NCBI RefSeq assembly: GCF_001592365.1
Contig: NZ_BCWU01000003.1
Span: 340,683 to 404,682 of the forward strand
DNA length: 64,000 bases
Reading direction: 5' to 3'
Source: Gordonia hydrophobica NBRC 16057
GTDB lineage: Bacteria > Actinomycetota > Actinomycetes > Mycobacteriales > Mycobacteriaceae
Shown here piece by piece: positions 53,710 to 63,090 of the stretch. Under the pieces are notes generated by a model. That model saw nothing but the letters and a program-made list of their open reading frames with translations, was not told the origin of the DNA and did no database searches. The position numbers and the translations under genes were made by a program. The stretch's first letter is position 1; every line of letters begins with the position of its first letter.

Positions 53710-54606
53710 CTACAACTGCGCGAACGCCGACCGGAGGGCGTCGATGCCCGCCCGCACCGTCGGCCGGTCGTTGTCCCGTCGGACCAGGGCCGAGATCTCG
53801 CGGGACAGCGTCGGCTCGGTGCGCACCAGCACCACGCCCGCCGGGACCGACACCTTCGCCAGTTGCGGAATCAGCGTCATCGCCAGCCCCAGACCGACGA
53901 ACTCCAGATGGGTGGCGTAATCGGCCACCTGGAAGTCGATCCGCGGGTCGACGCCTTGGGTGCGGAGCGACTGCACCAGCCAGTCGTGGAACTGGGTGCC
54001 CTCGCTCCACGACGCCCAGCCGAGTCCGCTCAGTTCTGCCAGCCGCACCACCTCGCGACCGGCCAGCGCATGCTCGGCGGGCAGAGCCAACTCCGCGACG
54101 TCGCTGTACAGCGGTGTCAGTTCCATGTCCGCCGGGATCTCGAGCGGATGCGTGGACCAACTGTCCACGACCGCGACGTCCAACTGTCGCCGCCGCACAC
54201 GCGGAAGCAGTTCTTCGGCTTCGCCCTCCCACAGTGTGACGTCCAGATGCGGATGATCGTCGCGCAACGCCGCCACGGTCTGCGGCAGCACCGACCGACT
54301 GGCCGACACGAACGATCCGAATCGCAGTTGGCCCACCACCTCGCCGTGCAGCGAGGCCACCTCCGACTCCGCCCGTTCGAGTTGCGAGACGATGCCTGCG
54401 CCACGCCGCGCCAGCAGCATGCCCGCGTCGGTCAACCGCACACCCCGCCCCTCGCGTTCGACGACGGCGACGCCGAGCTCTGCTTCCAGTCGCGCCAGTT
54501 GCTGCGAGACTCCGGACGGGGTGATGCGGAGTTCGGCCGCCGCATCGGCGAGCGATCCGAGTTCCGCGACCAGGCACAGCGTCCGCAATCGGTCCATGTT
54601 GAGCAT
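53710..54606 (-). CDS. LysR-family transcription regulator
   Basis: A 298-residue LysR-type regulator. The winged helix-turn-helix is at about 5-62 (LRTLCLVAELGSLADAAAELRITPSGVSQQLARLE), followed by the two-lobed effector domain. ATG at 54606 is preferred, as GGAGGAG lies about 10 bases upstream; an ATG three codons in is also possible. It is divergent from the DMT exporter across an A/T-rich gap and probably controls it, the usual arrangement for amino-acid or metabolite exporters. Confidence 0.88.
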   Translation of the reverse strand: MLNMDRLRTLCLVAELGSLADAAAELRITPSGVSQQLARLEAELGVAVVEREGRGVRLTDAGMLLARRGAGIVSQLERAESEVASLHGEVVGQLRFGSFVSASRSVLPQTVAALRDDHPHLDVTLWEGEAEELLPRVRRRQLDVAVVDSWSTHPLEIPADMELTPLYSDVAELALPAEHALAGREVVRLAELSGLGWASWSEGTQFHDWLVQSLRTQGVDPRIDFQVADYATHLEFVGLGLAMTLIPQLAKVSVPAGVVLVRTEPTLSREISALVRRDNDRPTVRAGIDALRSAFAQL

Positions 54607-54651
54607 GGTTCGCACTCCTCCTCGACGGATCGTTACAAGCCCCGTCAAACA

Positions 54652-54712
54652 TGACAGATTCTAATGTAATTCTTCAATATCAGATAACTTGTCCTAAAGT
54701 TTCTTGTTCGCG
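54652..54712. promoter_or_regulatory. A/T-rich LysR/DMT promoter region
   Basis: This stretch of the 118-base gap between LysR and exporter genes is markedly richer in A/T than all of its surroundings (for example ATTCTAATGTAATTCTTC and AATATCAGATAAC). LysR factors bind T-N11-A type sites in such regions. ATTCT occurs twice in direct repeat, 10 bases apart. No exact operator is claimed. Confidence 0.45.
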
Positions 54713-54724
54713 ACAATCGATGCC

Positions 54725-55774
54725 GTGACTGCCTCCGCCCCGAGCACGCCCACTCGAATCACCGCTCCCCTCCGTACCCGAATCACCACTGAGACAGTCG
54801 ATTCATCGTCGCTGGCCCGCAATGCCATCGATGGCCGGTGGATCGCTGCAGCCGGCGCGACCGCCATCTCGCTGACCGCCGTGTTCACCCGACTCGCCGA
54901 CGTGAACGTCGCGACGACCCTGTTCTATCGCTGCCTCATCGCCGCCGTCCCGCTCGCACTGCTGGCCTGGTTCGAGATCCGGCGTCACGGTGTGCCGACC
55001 CGTCGAACCTTCGGCCTGCACCTACTGGCGGGCGTGCTGCTGGGCATCGATTTCGCCACCTGGACGCAGTCGATCTTCCTGGTCGGCGCCGGAGTCGCGA
55101 CAATCCTCAACAACGTGCAGGCGATCGTCGTCCCGTTGCTGGCCTGGGCGTTGTTCCGCGATCGCGTGTCACTGCGATTCGTCCTCGCGATGCCCGTGAT
55201 GCTCGTCTCCCTCACCCTGGCCGGCGGGCTCCTGGGCAGCGACAGCGCGAGTGCGCCCGATCCGTTCCTCGGAACGGTACTCGGACTGGTGTCCGGCGTG
55301 GCGTATGCCGGGTTCATCCTGATCATCGCGCGCACCGGCGACCCCCGGGGCGGACCGAACACGCAGGTTCTGACGACCACGATCGTCTCCGGCATCGTCG
55401 GCGCCGGGATCGCGGCGTTCTGGGGCGGTATCGATCTGACTCCCGGATGGGCTCCCCTGGGCTGGCTCGCCGCCTTGGCGCTCGGCGGCCACGTGCTCGG
55501 CTGGGTGCTGATCTCCACCGCGCTGCCGAGGCTGCCCGTGCAGATCGGCGCGTCGATGCTGCTCCTCCAGCCCGCCCTCGCCGTGGTGTTCGCGATGGTG
55601 ATCCTCGCCGAGCGCCCTACCGCGATGCAGTTGCTCGGGTGTGCCGGCGTGGTCGCGATGGTCGCCGTCGTCTCGATGTCGCGGCGCGAACCCGCCGTCG
55701 AGGACGTCGACACCCGGGCGCCGGCCGACCGTGGCGACGCCGCCGTTGCACGTCGTCGCTCCGTCGATTGCTAG
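54725..55774 (+). CDS. EamA/DMT-family exporter
   Basis: A 349-residue membrane protein with ten hydrophobic segments in two EamA repeats (about 40-170 and 185-320). Repeat ends show NNVQAIVVPLLAWALFRDRVS and LLLQPALAVVFAMVILAERPT, the family's acidic loop. A 30-residue Thr/Ser-rich N-terminus precedes the first segment. GTG at 54725 is used; a TTG at 54704 is in frame. It is likely a metabolite or amino-acid exporter controlled by the divergent LysR. It ends 29 bases before the riboswitch. Confidence 0.87.
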   Translation: MTASAPSTPTRITAPLRTRITTETVDSSSLARNAIDGRWIAAAGATAISLTAVFTRLADVNVATTLFYRCLIAAVPLALLAWFEIRRHGVPTRRTFGLHLLAGVLLGIDFATWTQSIFLVGAGVATILNNVQAIVVPLLAWALFRDRVSLRFVLAMPVMLVSLTLAGGLLGSDSASAPDPFLGTVLGLVSGVAYAGFILIIARTGDPRGGPNTQVLTTTIVSGIVGAGIAAFWGGIDLTPGWAPLGWLAALALGGHVLGWVLISTALPRLPVQIGASMLLLQPALAVVFAMVILAERPTAMQLLGCAGVVAMVAVVSMSRREPAVEDVDTRAPADRGDAAVARRRSVDC

Positions 55775-55802
55775 GCTGACCATGCCAGTCGACCTTCCGC
55801 CA

Positions 55803-55961
55803 GAACGGTTGGTCAGGGAATCCGGTGAGAGTCCGGAACTGACGCGCAGCGGTGTGGGTGACGGGCGAAGCACGGCGCGAGAGCCTCTCGCGCGGCCACT
55901 GGGGCAACCGCTCCGGGAAGGCGCTTCGTCCCGGACGATCCCGAGTCCGAAGACCTGCTGG
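55803..55961 (+). ncRNA. Adenosylcobalamin riboswitch
   Basis: The leader of cobG carries the aptamer landmarks in order: GGGAATCCGGTGAGAGTCCG (the GAA-x-GGTG-x-GA block), the GCGCAGCGGTGTG region, a variable stem (GGCGCGAGAGCCTCTCGCGC), CCACTGGGGCAACCGC, CCGGGAAGGCG, and the B12 box GAGTCCGAAGACCTGCT near 55943-55959. It should lower expression of the whole cob operon when adenosylcobalamin is plentiful. About 70 bases remain before the cobG start for the expression platform. Confidence 0.93.
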
Positions 55962-56031
55962 CCCTTGCGACGGATGTCGCGAGGTCACTGCTTTGGGGCG
56001 ACGCGCACAGCCCCCGACCTCGAGGATGGAA

Positions 56032-56877
56032 GTGTCGAACTCGACGCGGTCGCGCCCGGACCGCTGCCCCGGCGTCCTACGCCCCTGGGCCGCTGACGAC
56101 GGCGCGTTGACGCGTATCCGAGTGCCCGGCGGTCAAGTGGGGACCGCAGCCCTCCTCGGTGTGACCGAGGTCGCCGACCGCTTCGGCGACGGCCGCATCC
56201 ACGTGACCGGCCGCGCCAACCTGCAACTGCGTGCACTCCCGCTGGTCGACGGCGACCTGCCCGCGCCCGTCGTCGCCGCGATCGAATCGACGGGCCTGCT
56301 CCCGTCCCGCTCTCACGACCTCGTCCGCAATGTGCTGGCGTCCCCTCAGACCGGGCTGGCCGGCGGTCGTGCCGACCTGCGCCCGGTCCTGTCTCGGCTC
56401 GACCACCGACTCCTCGCCGATCCGCGCCTGGCCGCGCTGCCCGGCCGTTTCCTGTTCACCCTCGACGACGGCCGCGGCGACCTGCACGACCGTCACCGCG
56501 ACCTCGGGCTGGTGGCCCTCGACGCCACCACCTGCCAGCTGCGCATAGGCGCCGCCTTCGGCCCGGTGATCCCGCTCGACGACGCGGTCGCTGCCCTCAC
56601 CGACCTCGCCGCGGCGTTCCTCGACCGCCGCGGCACCGGCCCCACCGCCGCATGGCATGTGGCCGAACTCGCCGCGCCGCTGACCGTCGCGTGCACCCCC
56701 GCACCGCAGTCCGTCGTGCGCAGCGAGCCGCTGCCGTACGGCCCTGTTGCCGGCGGCTGCCACGTTGACGCCCGCGACGGCCTCACCCGTGACCAGCTGA
56801 CTCGCTGGGCCACGACCACCGACCATGTCGTGCTGACCCCGTGGCACGGCGTCTTGATTCCGGAGCCCACCGCATGA
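56032..56877 (+). CDS. cobG: Precorrin-3B synthase-like protein, C-terminally short
   Basis: CobG-family protein of 281 residues. It aligns from its start (RDRCPGVLRP) with M. tuberculosis CobG: ADDGALTRIRVPGGQ, VTGRANLQLRAL, HDLVRNVLASPQTG, AALPGRFLFTLDDGRGD, ending VVLTPWHGVLIPEPTA. The relative continues about 100 residues further and there carries the cysteines that hold its 4Fe-4S cluster; none is present here. GTG at 56032 has GAGG 6 bases upstream. The stop overlaps the cobH start, so it is not a reading-frame break. The oxygen-dependent ring-contraction step may fail or go by another route. Confidence 0.88.
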   Translation: MSNSTRSRPDRCPGVLRPWAADDGALTRIRVPGGQVGTAALLGVTEVADRFGDGRIHVTGRANLQLRALPLVDGDLPAPVVAAIESTGLLPSRSHDLVRNVLASPQTGLAGGRADLRPVLSRLDHRLLADPRLAALPGRFLFTLDDGRGDLHDRHRDLGLVALDATTCQLRIGAAFGPVIPLDDAVAALTDLAAAFLDRRGTGPTAAWHVAELAAPLTVACTPAPQSVVRSEPLPYGPVAGGCHVDARDGLTRDQLTRWATTTDHVVLTPWHGVLIPEPTA

Positions 56878-57536
56878 GCCTGACCGCCCCGCCCCGCGCC
56901 TACGACTACCTGACGTCCGGCGCCGCGATCTACGACCGGTCGTTCGCGACCATCCGCGCCGAGTCGGACCTGACCCGGGTGCCTGCCGACGCCGAGAAGC
57001 TCGCGGTCCGGATGATTCACGCCAGTGGGCAGACCGACCTGGTGGACGATCTGGTGGTCCATCCGCAGCTGCTGTCCGCGGGGCGCGCCGCGCTCACCGC
57101 GGGTCGTCCGATCCTCGCCGACGTGCAGATGGTGGCGCGCGGGGTCACCGCGGGCCGTCTCCCCGCGGACAACGAGGTGCACTGCCTGCTCGGCGACCCC
57201 CGCGTCGCCGACCTCGCCGCAGCCTGGGACACCACCCGCACCGCCGCCGCCGTCTCCCTGTGGGAGCCGCTGCTCGACGGCGCCGTCGTCGCGATCGGCA
57301 ACGCGCCGACCGCACTGTTCCACCTGCTGGAGATGCTCATCGCCGGCGCCCCGCGACCGGCCGCGATCGTCGGCTGCCCGGTCGGCTTCATCGGCGCCGC
57401 CGAATCGAAGGAGGCTCTCGCCGCCTTCGCCGACGACCACGGGATCGACATCCCGTTCGTGACCGTGCGCGGTCGACGCGGCGGCTCGGCCGTCACCTCG
57501 GCGGCGATCAACGCGCTGGCGCAGGAGGCGGAGTGA
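56874..57536 (+). CDS. cobH: Precorrin-8X methylmutase
   Basis: CobH of 220 residues moves the C-11 methyl group to C-12 to give hydrogenobyrinate. The catalytic His is in VRMIHASGQTDLVDDL near 41-56, and ADVQMVARGV, NAPTALFHLLE and AIVGCPVGFIGAAESKEAL are all typical. ATG at 56874 overlaps the cobG stop by four bases; its own stop overlaps cobIJ (GTGA). Confidence 0.95.
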   Translation: MSLTAPPRAYDYLTSGAAIYDRSFATIRAESDLTRVPADAEKLAVRMIHASGQTDLVDDLVVHPQLLSAGRAALTAGRPILADVQMVARGVTAGRLPADNEVHCLLGDPRVADLAAAWDTTRTAAAVSLWEPLLDGAVVAIGNAPTALFHLLEMLIAGAPRPAAIVGCPVGFIGAAESKEALAAFADDHGIDIPFVTVRGRRGGSAVTSAAINALAQEAE

Positions 57537-59068
57537 GCGGCACCTTCACCATCGTCGGGCTGGGTCCCGGCGATCCCGAACTCATCACCCGCAAGGCCGC
57601 ACGCCTGATCGGCGAGGCCGACGTCGTCGCCTATCACGCGGGCGTGCGGAAGTCGTCGCACGCGCGGCGCATCGCGGCCGATCTCATTCCCGACACCGCG
57701 ATCGAAGAGGAACTGCGCTACCCGGTGACGACCGGCAGCACCGATCATCCCGGCGGATACGTGGGCGCCCTCGCCGACTTCTACGAAGCGTCCGCGGACC
57801 GCATGACGGCACACCTCGACGCCGACCGCACCGTGGTGCTGCTCGCCGAGGGCGATCCGCTGTTTTACGGGTCGGCCATGTACCTGCACGACCGCCTCTC
57901 CCCCGACTACGCGACGACCGTCGTGCCCGGCGTCCCCGCCTACGCGGCCGCGACGGCCGCACTCGGCACCCCGCTGGTCCGGCAGGACGACGTCCTCACC
58001 GTCCTCGCAGGCACCCTTCCGGAGCCCGAACTCGCTCGCCGCCTGGCCGACACCGACGGCGCCGTGATCATGAAACTGGGCCGGACCTTTCCCGCGGTCC
58101 GCCGCGCCCTGCACGCGGCCGGGCGGCTCGACGGCGCCTGGTACGTGGAGCGCGCATCGATGCCGGAGGCGCAGTGGCGTCGCGTCGCCGACGTCGATCC
58201 GAGCACGGTCCCCTACTTCTCGCTGATCGTCGTGCCGGGCGACGCCGTGCACCACGACGACCCGCGCCGGATGCGGAACGGGATCGACGCCGCCGCAGCC
58301 GCTCCCCAACCGCGGCAGGCGCGCGAACTGCTGGTGGTGGGCCTGGGCCCCGGCCCCGCCGACTGGGTGACGCCCGAGGTGTCCGCGGCGCTCGCCGAGG
58401 TGGACCATCTCATCGGCTACGCCCCGTACGTGAACCGGGTGCCGCAGCGTCCCGGCCTGCAGCGGCACGCGTCGGGCAACACCGTCGAGGTGGATCGCGC
58501 ACGCCACGCACTGACTCTGGCCCGCGACGGCGAACGGGTGGCCGTGGTGTCGGGCGGCGACGCCGGTGTGTTCGGGATGGCCGCCGCGGTCTTCGAGGCC
58601 GCCGAGGACCCCGAGTTCGCCGACGTCCCGGTCCGCGTGCTGCCCGGCGTCAGCGCCATCCAGGCCGTCGCCGCGCGCGCCGGCGCTCCGATCGGCGCGG
58701 ACTTCGCGGTGATGAGCCTGTCCGACCGGTTGAAGCCGTGGACCGTGATCGCCGACCGCCTGCGGGCCGTCGCCGAAGCCGATCTGGTGCTCGGCATCTA
58801 CAACCCCGCGTCCCGCTCACGGCGCGAGCAGATCGTCGCCGCGCGCGACGTGCTGCTGGCGCACCGTCGCGCCGACACCGTCGTCATCGTCGGCCGCGAC
58901 GTCGGCCGCGACGAGGAGACGCTGACGGTCACCACCCTCGGCGCCCTCGATCCGGCGACCATCGACATGAAGTGCCTGCTGATCATCGGCGCCTCGTCGA
59001 CGCGCGTCACCGCCAACGGTCGGGTCTGGAGCCCGCGGTCGGTGACCGCGCAGCCGGTGGCGCCGTGA
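57533..59068 (+). CDS. cobIJ: Fused precorrin-2 C20 / precorrin-3B C17 methyltransferase
   Basis: A 511-residue fusion of CobI (about 1-245) and CobJ (about 262-511), as in M. tuberculosis. Each half has its own SAM site: VGLGPGDPELITRKAARL with LLAEGDPLFYGS and VPGVPAYAAA in the first, VVGLGPGPADWVTPEV with VVSGGDAGVFGMA and LPGVSAIQAVAARAG in the second. The Gln/Arg-rich linker is short (QPRQARELL). The GTG at 57533 overlaps cobH and the stop overlaps cobL, both by four bases. Confidence 0.95.
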   Translation: MSGTFTIVGLGPGDPELITRKAARLIGEADVVAYHAGVRKSSHARRIAADLIPDTAIEEELRYPVTTGSTDHPGGYVGALADFYEASADRMTAHLDADRTVVLLAEGDPLFYGSAMYLHDRLSPDYATTVVPGVPAYAAATAALGTPLVRQDDVLTVLAGTLPEPELARRLADTDGAVIMKLGRTFPAVRRALHAAGRLDGAWYVERASMPEAQWRRVADVDPSTVPYFSLIVVPGDAVHHDDPRRMRNGIDAAAAAPQPRQARELLVVGLGPGPADWVTPEVSAALAEVDHLIGYAPYVNRVPQRPGLQRHASGNTVEVDRARHALTLARDGERVAVVSGGDAGVFGMAAAVFEAAEDPEFADVPVRVLPGVSAIQAVAARAGAPIGADFAVMSLSDRLKPWTVIADRLRAVAEADLVLGIYNPASRSRREQIVAARDVLLAHRRADTVVIVGRDVGRDEETLTVTTLGALDPATIDMKCLLIIGASSTRVTANGRVWSPRSVTAQPVAP

Positions 59069-60300
59069 GCGCACCGCAGCCGCACGTCACCGTCATCGGC
59101 ATCGGCGCCGACGGCTGGGCCGGTGTGCCCGCCTCGGTCCGTGCGCAGATCATCGCCGCCGACGTCGTGCTCGGAGGCGACCGCCACCTGGAACTGATCC
59201 CGCCGGTCCACGATCAGGTGCGACGCCCCTGGCCACGGCCGCTCAGCGGGCTCGACACCCTGCTCACCGAGTTCGGCGACGCCCACGTGGTGGCCCTCGC
59301 GTCCGGCGACCCGTTCGTGTCCGGGATCGGCACCACGCTCGCCGAGCTGCTGGGCGACGGTCTCGATGCGATTCCGGCGGTCTCGTCGGTGGCGCTCGCC
59401 CGGTCGCGGATGCGCTGGTCGGCCGAGTCGTCGACGGTCGTCACTCTGGTGGGCCGCGACCCGAACGCCGTGCGGCGCGAACTCTCTCCCGGCGCCCGAC
59501 TGCTGGTGCTCTCGTCCGACGAGTCGACGCCGGGCGCGGTCGCGGCGATCCTCACCGAGCACGGTCTCGGTGCGTCGACGATGACCGTGCTCGGGAATCT
59601 CGGCGCCGAGGACGAGACCCGGACCGAGTTCGTCGCCGATCGGTTCGGGGACACGGTCGCCGCCGCAGTGATCCCGCGCCTGCACGTCCTCGCGATCGAG
59701 GTCGCCGGGACCGCGGATCTCGACGCGAGTTGGGCGCCGGGCCTGCCCGACGACGCCTTCGAGCACGACGGTCAGCTGACCAAGCGCGACCAGCGGGCGA
59801 GCGCCCTGGCGCGGTTGGCGCCGCGACCGGGTGCGCTGCTATGGGATGTCGGCGCGGGTGCCGGCTCGGTCGGGATCGAATGGCTGCGGGCTCATCCGAC
59901 CACCGCGGCGATCGCGGTGGAGCACCATGCGGACCGGGCGGCACGCATCGTCCGCAATGCCGCGCGGTTGGGCGTTCCGCGCCTGCAACTCGTCTCCGGT
60001 CGCGCCCCCGACGCCCTGGCCGAGTTGCCGACGCCGGACGCGATCTTCATCGGCGGCGGCGCCACGGCGCCCGGCCTCCTCGACCGCTGCCGGGCCGCGC
60101 TGGCGCCGGGTGGACGACTGGTGGTCCACGGGGTCACCTTCGCGACCGAGGAACTGCTCCTCGCCGCCTTCCGCGACCACGGCGGAGAACTGACCCGCCT
60201 CTCGGTGGAGCACGCCGCGCCCCTGGGCGGCCGCTTCCACGGCTGGCAGCCGACCCGCGCCATCACCCAGTGGGCCTGGACCCGATCGGAGCAGTCATGA
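59065..60300 (+). CDS. cobL: Precorrin-6Y C5,15-methyltransferase (decarboxylating)
   Basis: A 411-residue two-domain enzyme: CbiE-like N-terminal methylase (about 1-205; VIGIGADGWAGVPASVR, LASGDPFVSGIG) and CbiT-like C-terminal methylase/decarboxylase (about 225-411; WDVGAGAGSVGIEWLRA, PDAIFIGGGATAPG). It methylates C5 and C15 and removes the acetate carboxyl at C12. GTG 59065 overlaps cobIJ; the stop overlaps cobM (ATGA). Confidence 0.95.
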   Translation: MSAPQPHVTVIGIGADGWAGVPASVRAQIIAADVVLGGDRHLELIPPVHDQVRRPWPRPLSGLDTLLTEFGDAHVVALASGDPFVSGIGTTLAELLGDGLDAIPAVSSVALARSRMRWSAESSTVVTLVGRDPNAVRRELSPGARLLVLSSDESTPGAVAAILTEHGLGASTMTVLGNLGAEDETRTEFVADRFGDTVAAAVIPRLHVLAIEVAGTADLDASWAPGLPDDAFEHDGQLTKRDQRASALARLAPRPGALLWDVGAGAGSVGIEWLRAHPTTAAIAVEHHADRAARIVRNAARLGVPRLQLVSGRAPDALAELPTPDAIFIGGGATAPGLLDRCRAALAPGGRLVVHGVTFATEELLLAAFRDHGGELTRLSVEHAAPLGGRFHGWQPTRAITQWAWTRSEQS

Positions 60301-61052
60301 CCGTTCACTTCGTGGGCGCCGGACCGGGCGCCGCCGACCTCATCACGCTGCGCGCCGCCCGCCTGCTCGGCGACGCCGGCACCGTCCTGTACCCGGGCAC
60401 CTATCTGGACGCCGAGGTGCTCAGTCACTGCCGCGCCGACGCGCACCTCGTCGACACCGCCCGGCTGGACCTCGACCAGATCACCGCGACAATGGTCGAC
60501 GCCGATGCCGCCGGACACGATGTGGTGCGTCTGACCTCGGGCGATCCGTCTCTCTATTCCGCGGTTCACGAGCAGACCCGCAGGCTCGACGTCGCCGGAG
60601 TGCCGTGGGATGTGACGCCAGGCGTGCCCGCGTACGCCGCTGCCGCCGCCCGCGTCGGCCAGGAGTTGACGGTCCCGCTCGTCGCCCAGTCGGTGGTCCT
60701 GACCCGGACTCAGGCGCGGTCGACCGCGATGCCGGACCGCGAGCGCCTCGACGCCTTCTCTGCGACCGGCGCGACCCTGGTGCTGCACCTGGCGATCACC
60801 CACACCCGCGAATTGATGGCCCAGATCGAACCGCACTACGGCGCGGACTGCCCGGTGGTCGTCGTCTATCGCGCGTCCCAGCCCGACGAGGTGCTCCTGC
60901 GCGGCACCGTGGGCGGCGCGCAACCGATCGCCGACGCCGTCGACGCCGCCGGGCTGCGCCAGGCTGCGGTGATCCTGGTGGGTCCCGCTTTGGCGGCGCG
61001 CACCACCGGCGGCGAATCGTACCTGTACTCACCGCACCGCAGTCGACAGTAA
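60297..61052 (+). CDS. cobM: Precorrin-4 C11-methyltransferase
   Basis: CobM of 251 residues, a SAM-dependent corrin-ring methylase. Family marks are VHFVGAGPGAADLITLRAARLL at the start, LTSGDPSLYSAVHEQTRRL, VTPGVPAYAAAAA, and LVLHLAITHTRELM. ATG 60297 overlaps the cobL stop. A 10-base gap with AAGGAG separates it from the chelatase gene, the only break in the chain of overlaps. No cobK/cobF is inside the window. Confidence 0.95.
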   Translation: MTVHFVGAGPGAADLITLRAARLLGDAGTVLYPGTYLDAEVLSHCRADAHLVDTARLDLDQITATMVDADAAGHDVVRLTSGDPSLYSAVHEQTRRLDVAGVPWDVTPGVPAYAAAAARVGQELTVPLVAQSVVLTRTQARSTAMPDRERLDAFSATGATLVLHLAITHTRELMAQIEPHYGADCPVVVVYRASQPDEVLLRGTVGGAQPIADAVDAAGLRQAAVILVGPALAARTTGGESYLYSPHRSRQ

Positions 61053-61062
61053 GGAGCCGAAC

Positions 61063-63090
61063 ATGAGTCCTGTTCCGCACTATCCGTTCACCGCCGTCGT
61101 CGGCGCCGACAGCCTCGATGACCCGCAGCCAATGGCACTCGCGCTGCTGCTCACCGCCATCTCGCCCGCCGTCGGCGGCGTCCTGGTGCGCGGCGAGAAG
61201 GGCACCGCGAAGTCCACCATCGTGCGCGCCCTCGCCGCCGTGTTGCCGCCGCTCGACGACGCTCCCGTGCCGCTGGTCGAACTCCCGGTCGGCGCCACCG
61301 AGGACCGCGTCGTCGGCTCCATCGATCTGGAGAGCGCGCTCGGCGAGGGCAAGGCCCAGTATCAACCGGGCCTGCTCGCGAAGGCGCACCGCGGGATCCT
61401 GTACGTCGACGAGGTCAACCTGCTGCACGATCATCTCGTCGACCTGCTGCTCGACGCCGCCGCCATGGGCCGCGCGACCGTCGAACGCGACGGCATCTCG
61501 ATGACGCACGACGCCCGTTTCGTCCTCGTCGGCACCATGAACCCCGAGGAGGGTGAGCTCCGGCCACAGTTGCTCGACCGCTTCGGGCTGACCGTCGAGG
61601 TGGCCGCGCCCCGGGAGGCGCCGTTGCGCGCCGAGGTGGTGCGTCGCCGGATGTCGTACGACGCCGATCCCGCGGCCTTCGCGGCACGCTACGCGAACTC
61701 CGAAGGCGCGTTACGTACGCGGATCGTCGCCGCACAGGCGATGCTGCCGCAAGTGGTGCTCTCGAACGCCGCGCTGCTGAAGATCGCCGAAGTGGGGGCC
61801 GCATTCGACGTCGACGGTCTCCGGGCCGACATCGTCACCGCGCGGACCGCCGTCGCGCACGCCGCCTGGTGCGGTCGTGCCGAGGTGAGGCTCGACGACA
61901 TCCGCGTGGCCGCCCGCCTCGCGCTGCCGCACCGCCGTCGCCGCAACCCGTTCGACGCTCCCGGCCTCGACGAGGACCTGCTCGACCACATCCTCGGCGA
62001 CGACGAACTGCCGCCCGACCCGCCCGACGGTCCCGGCAGCGACGACGCCGCCGAGGACGAGGCCGAGTCGCCGGCGAACGACACCGCCGACGACGTGACC
62101 GCTGGCGCTGGCGCAGACTCGGAGGCGAGCGACGCCGACGCTCCTGCCTCGGCGTCCGCCGACGACTCGCCGCACGTCGACGGCTCCAACGATTCCCACG
62201 AATTCGAGGCGTCCGGCGAGGAGGGCGCCGAGACGCCCGCACCCGTCGGCCACTCCCCTGCCGAAGCCACGCCCGTCCCCGCAGGCGCGCCCTACCGGAC
62301 CCGCCTCTTCACCGTCCCCGGCAGCGGTGCCGGCGCCGCGGGCCGCCGCAGCCGCGCCAAGACGTCGTCGGGTCGTCGTATCGGCGCCGACCCCGCCGCG
62401 ACCACCGGCGCGCCGCACCTCGTGGAGACCATCCGGGCCGCGATCCCGCATCAGCAGCGTCGCGGTCGGGTCGACGGGCGACTGCTCATCGAATCGTCCG
62501 ATCTGCGTCGCGCGGAGTACGAGGGTCGAGAATCGAACCTGGTGCTGTTCTGCGTCGACGCGTCCGGCTCGATGGCGGCCCGCCGCCGGATGGAGCAGGT
62601 CAAGACGGCGGTGCTGAGCCTGCTGTTGGACGCCTATCAGCGGCGCGACAAGGTCGGGTTGGTGACCTTTCGCGGGCGTGACGCCGTGCTCGCCCTGCCG
62701 CCGACCAGTTCGGTCGACGCCGCCGCGGCCCGCCTGGAGGATCTGCCCGCGGGCGGTCGTACGCCGCTGGCCGAGGGTCTGGTCAAGGCCTCCGAGGTTC
62801 TCGCGGTGGAGCGGATCCGCGATGCGCGTCGTCGACCGCTGCTGGTGATCGTGACCGACGGCCGGGCCACCGCGGGCGCGGACGCGGTCGCACGCTCCCG
62901 GTCGGCCGCCGATCACCTGGCGCACCAGAGCGTGGCCTGCGTCGTCATCGACTGCGAGGCCGGCCCGCTGCGACTCGGGCTCGCCGCCCAGCTCGCCCGG
63001 CATCTGGGCGCCGAATACGTGGAGGTCGGCGACGTGAACGCCGGCGACCTCGTCACCGTCACCCGCACCGCGACCCAGGGAGCAGCCTGA
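61063..63090 (+). CDS. Fused ChlI/ChlD-type metal chelatase AAA+/VWA subunit
   Basis: A 675-residue protein joining an AAA+ ATPase (about 10-300) with a von Willebrand A domain (about 490-670). Walker A is GEKGTAKST at 44-52, Walker B is GILYVDEVNLL, and the metal-ion site DASGS is at 499-503. Between about 318 and 425 lies an acidic, low-complexity linker (Asp/Glu/Ala/Ser). This is the I/D-fused partner of a Mg- or Co-chelatase, like Rv2850c beside cobO. Its catalytic H-type partner (CobN) is outside the window. Confidence 0.9.
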   Translation: MSPVPHYPFTAVVGADSLDDPQPMALALLLTAISPAVGGVLVRGEKGTAKSTIVRALAAVLPPLDDAPVPLVELPVGATEDRVVGSIDLESALGEGKAQYQPGLLAKAHRGILYVDEVNLLHDHLVDLLLDAAAMGRATVERDGISMTHDARFVLVGTMNPEEGELRPQLLDRFGLTVEVAAPREAPLRAEVVRRRMSYDADPAAFAARYANSEGALRTRIVAAQAMLPQVVLSNAALLKIAEVGAAFDVDGLRADIVTARTAVAHAAWCGRAEVRLDDIRVAARLALPHRRRRNPFDAPGLDEDLLDHILGDDELPPDPPDGPGSDDAAEDEAESPANDTADDVTAGAGADSEASDADAPASASADDSPHVDGSNDSHEFEASGEEGAETPAPVGHSPAEATPVPAGAPYRTRLFTVPGSGAGAAGRRSRAKTSSGRRIGADPAATTGAPHLVETIRAAIPHQQRRGRVDGRLLIESSDLRRAEYEGRESNLVLFCVDASGSMAARRRMEQVKTAVLSLLLDAYQRRDKVGLVTFRGRDAVLALPPTSSVDAAAARLEDLPAGGRTPLAEGLVKASEVLAVERIRDARRRPLLVIVTDGRATAGADAVARSRSAADHLAHQSVACVVIDCEAGPLRLGLAAQLARHLGAEYVEVGDVNAGDLVTVTRTATQGAA

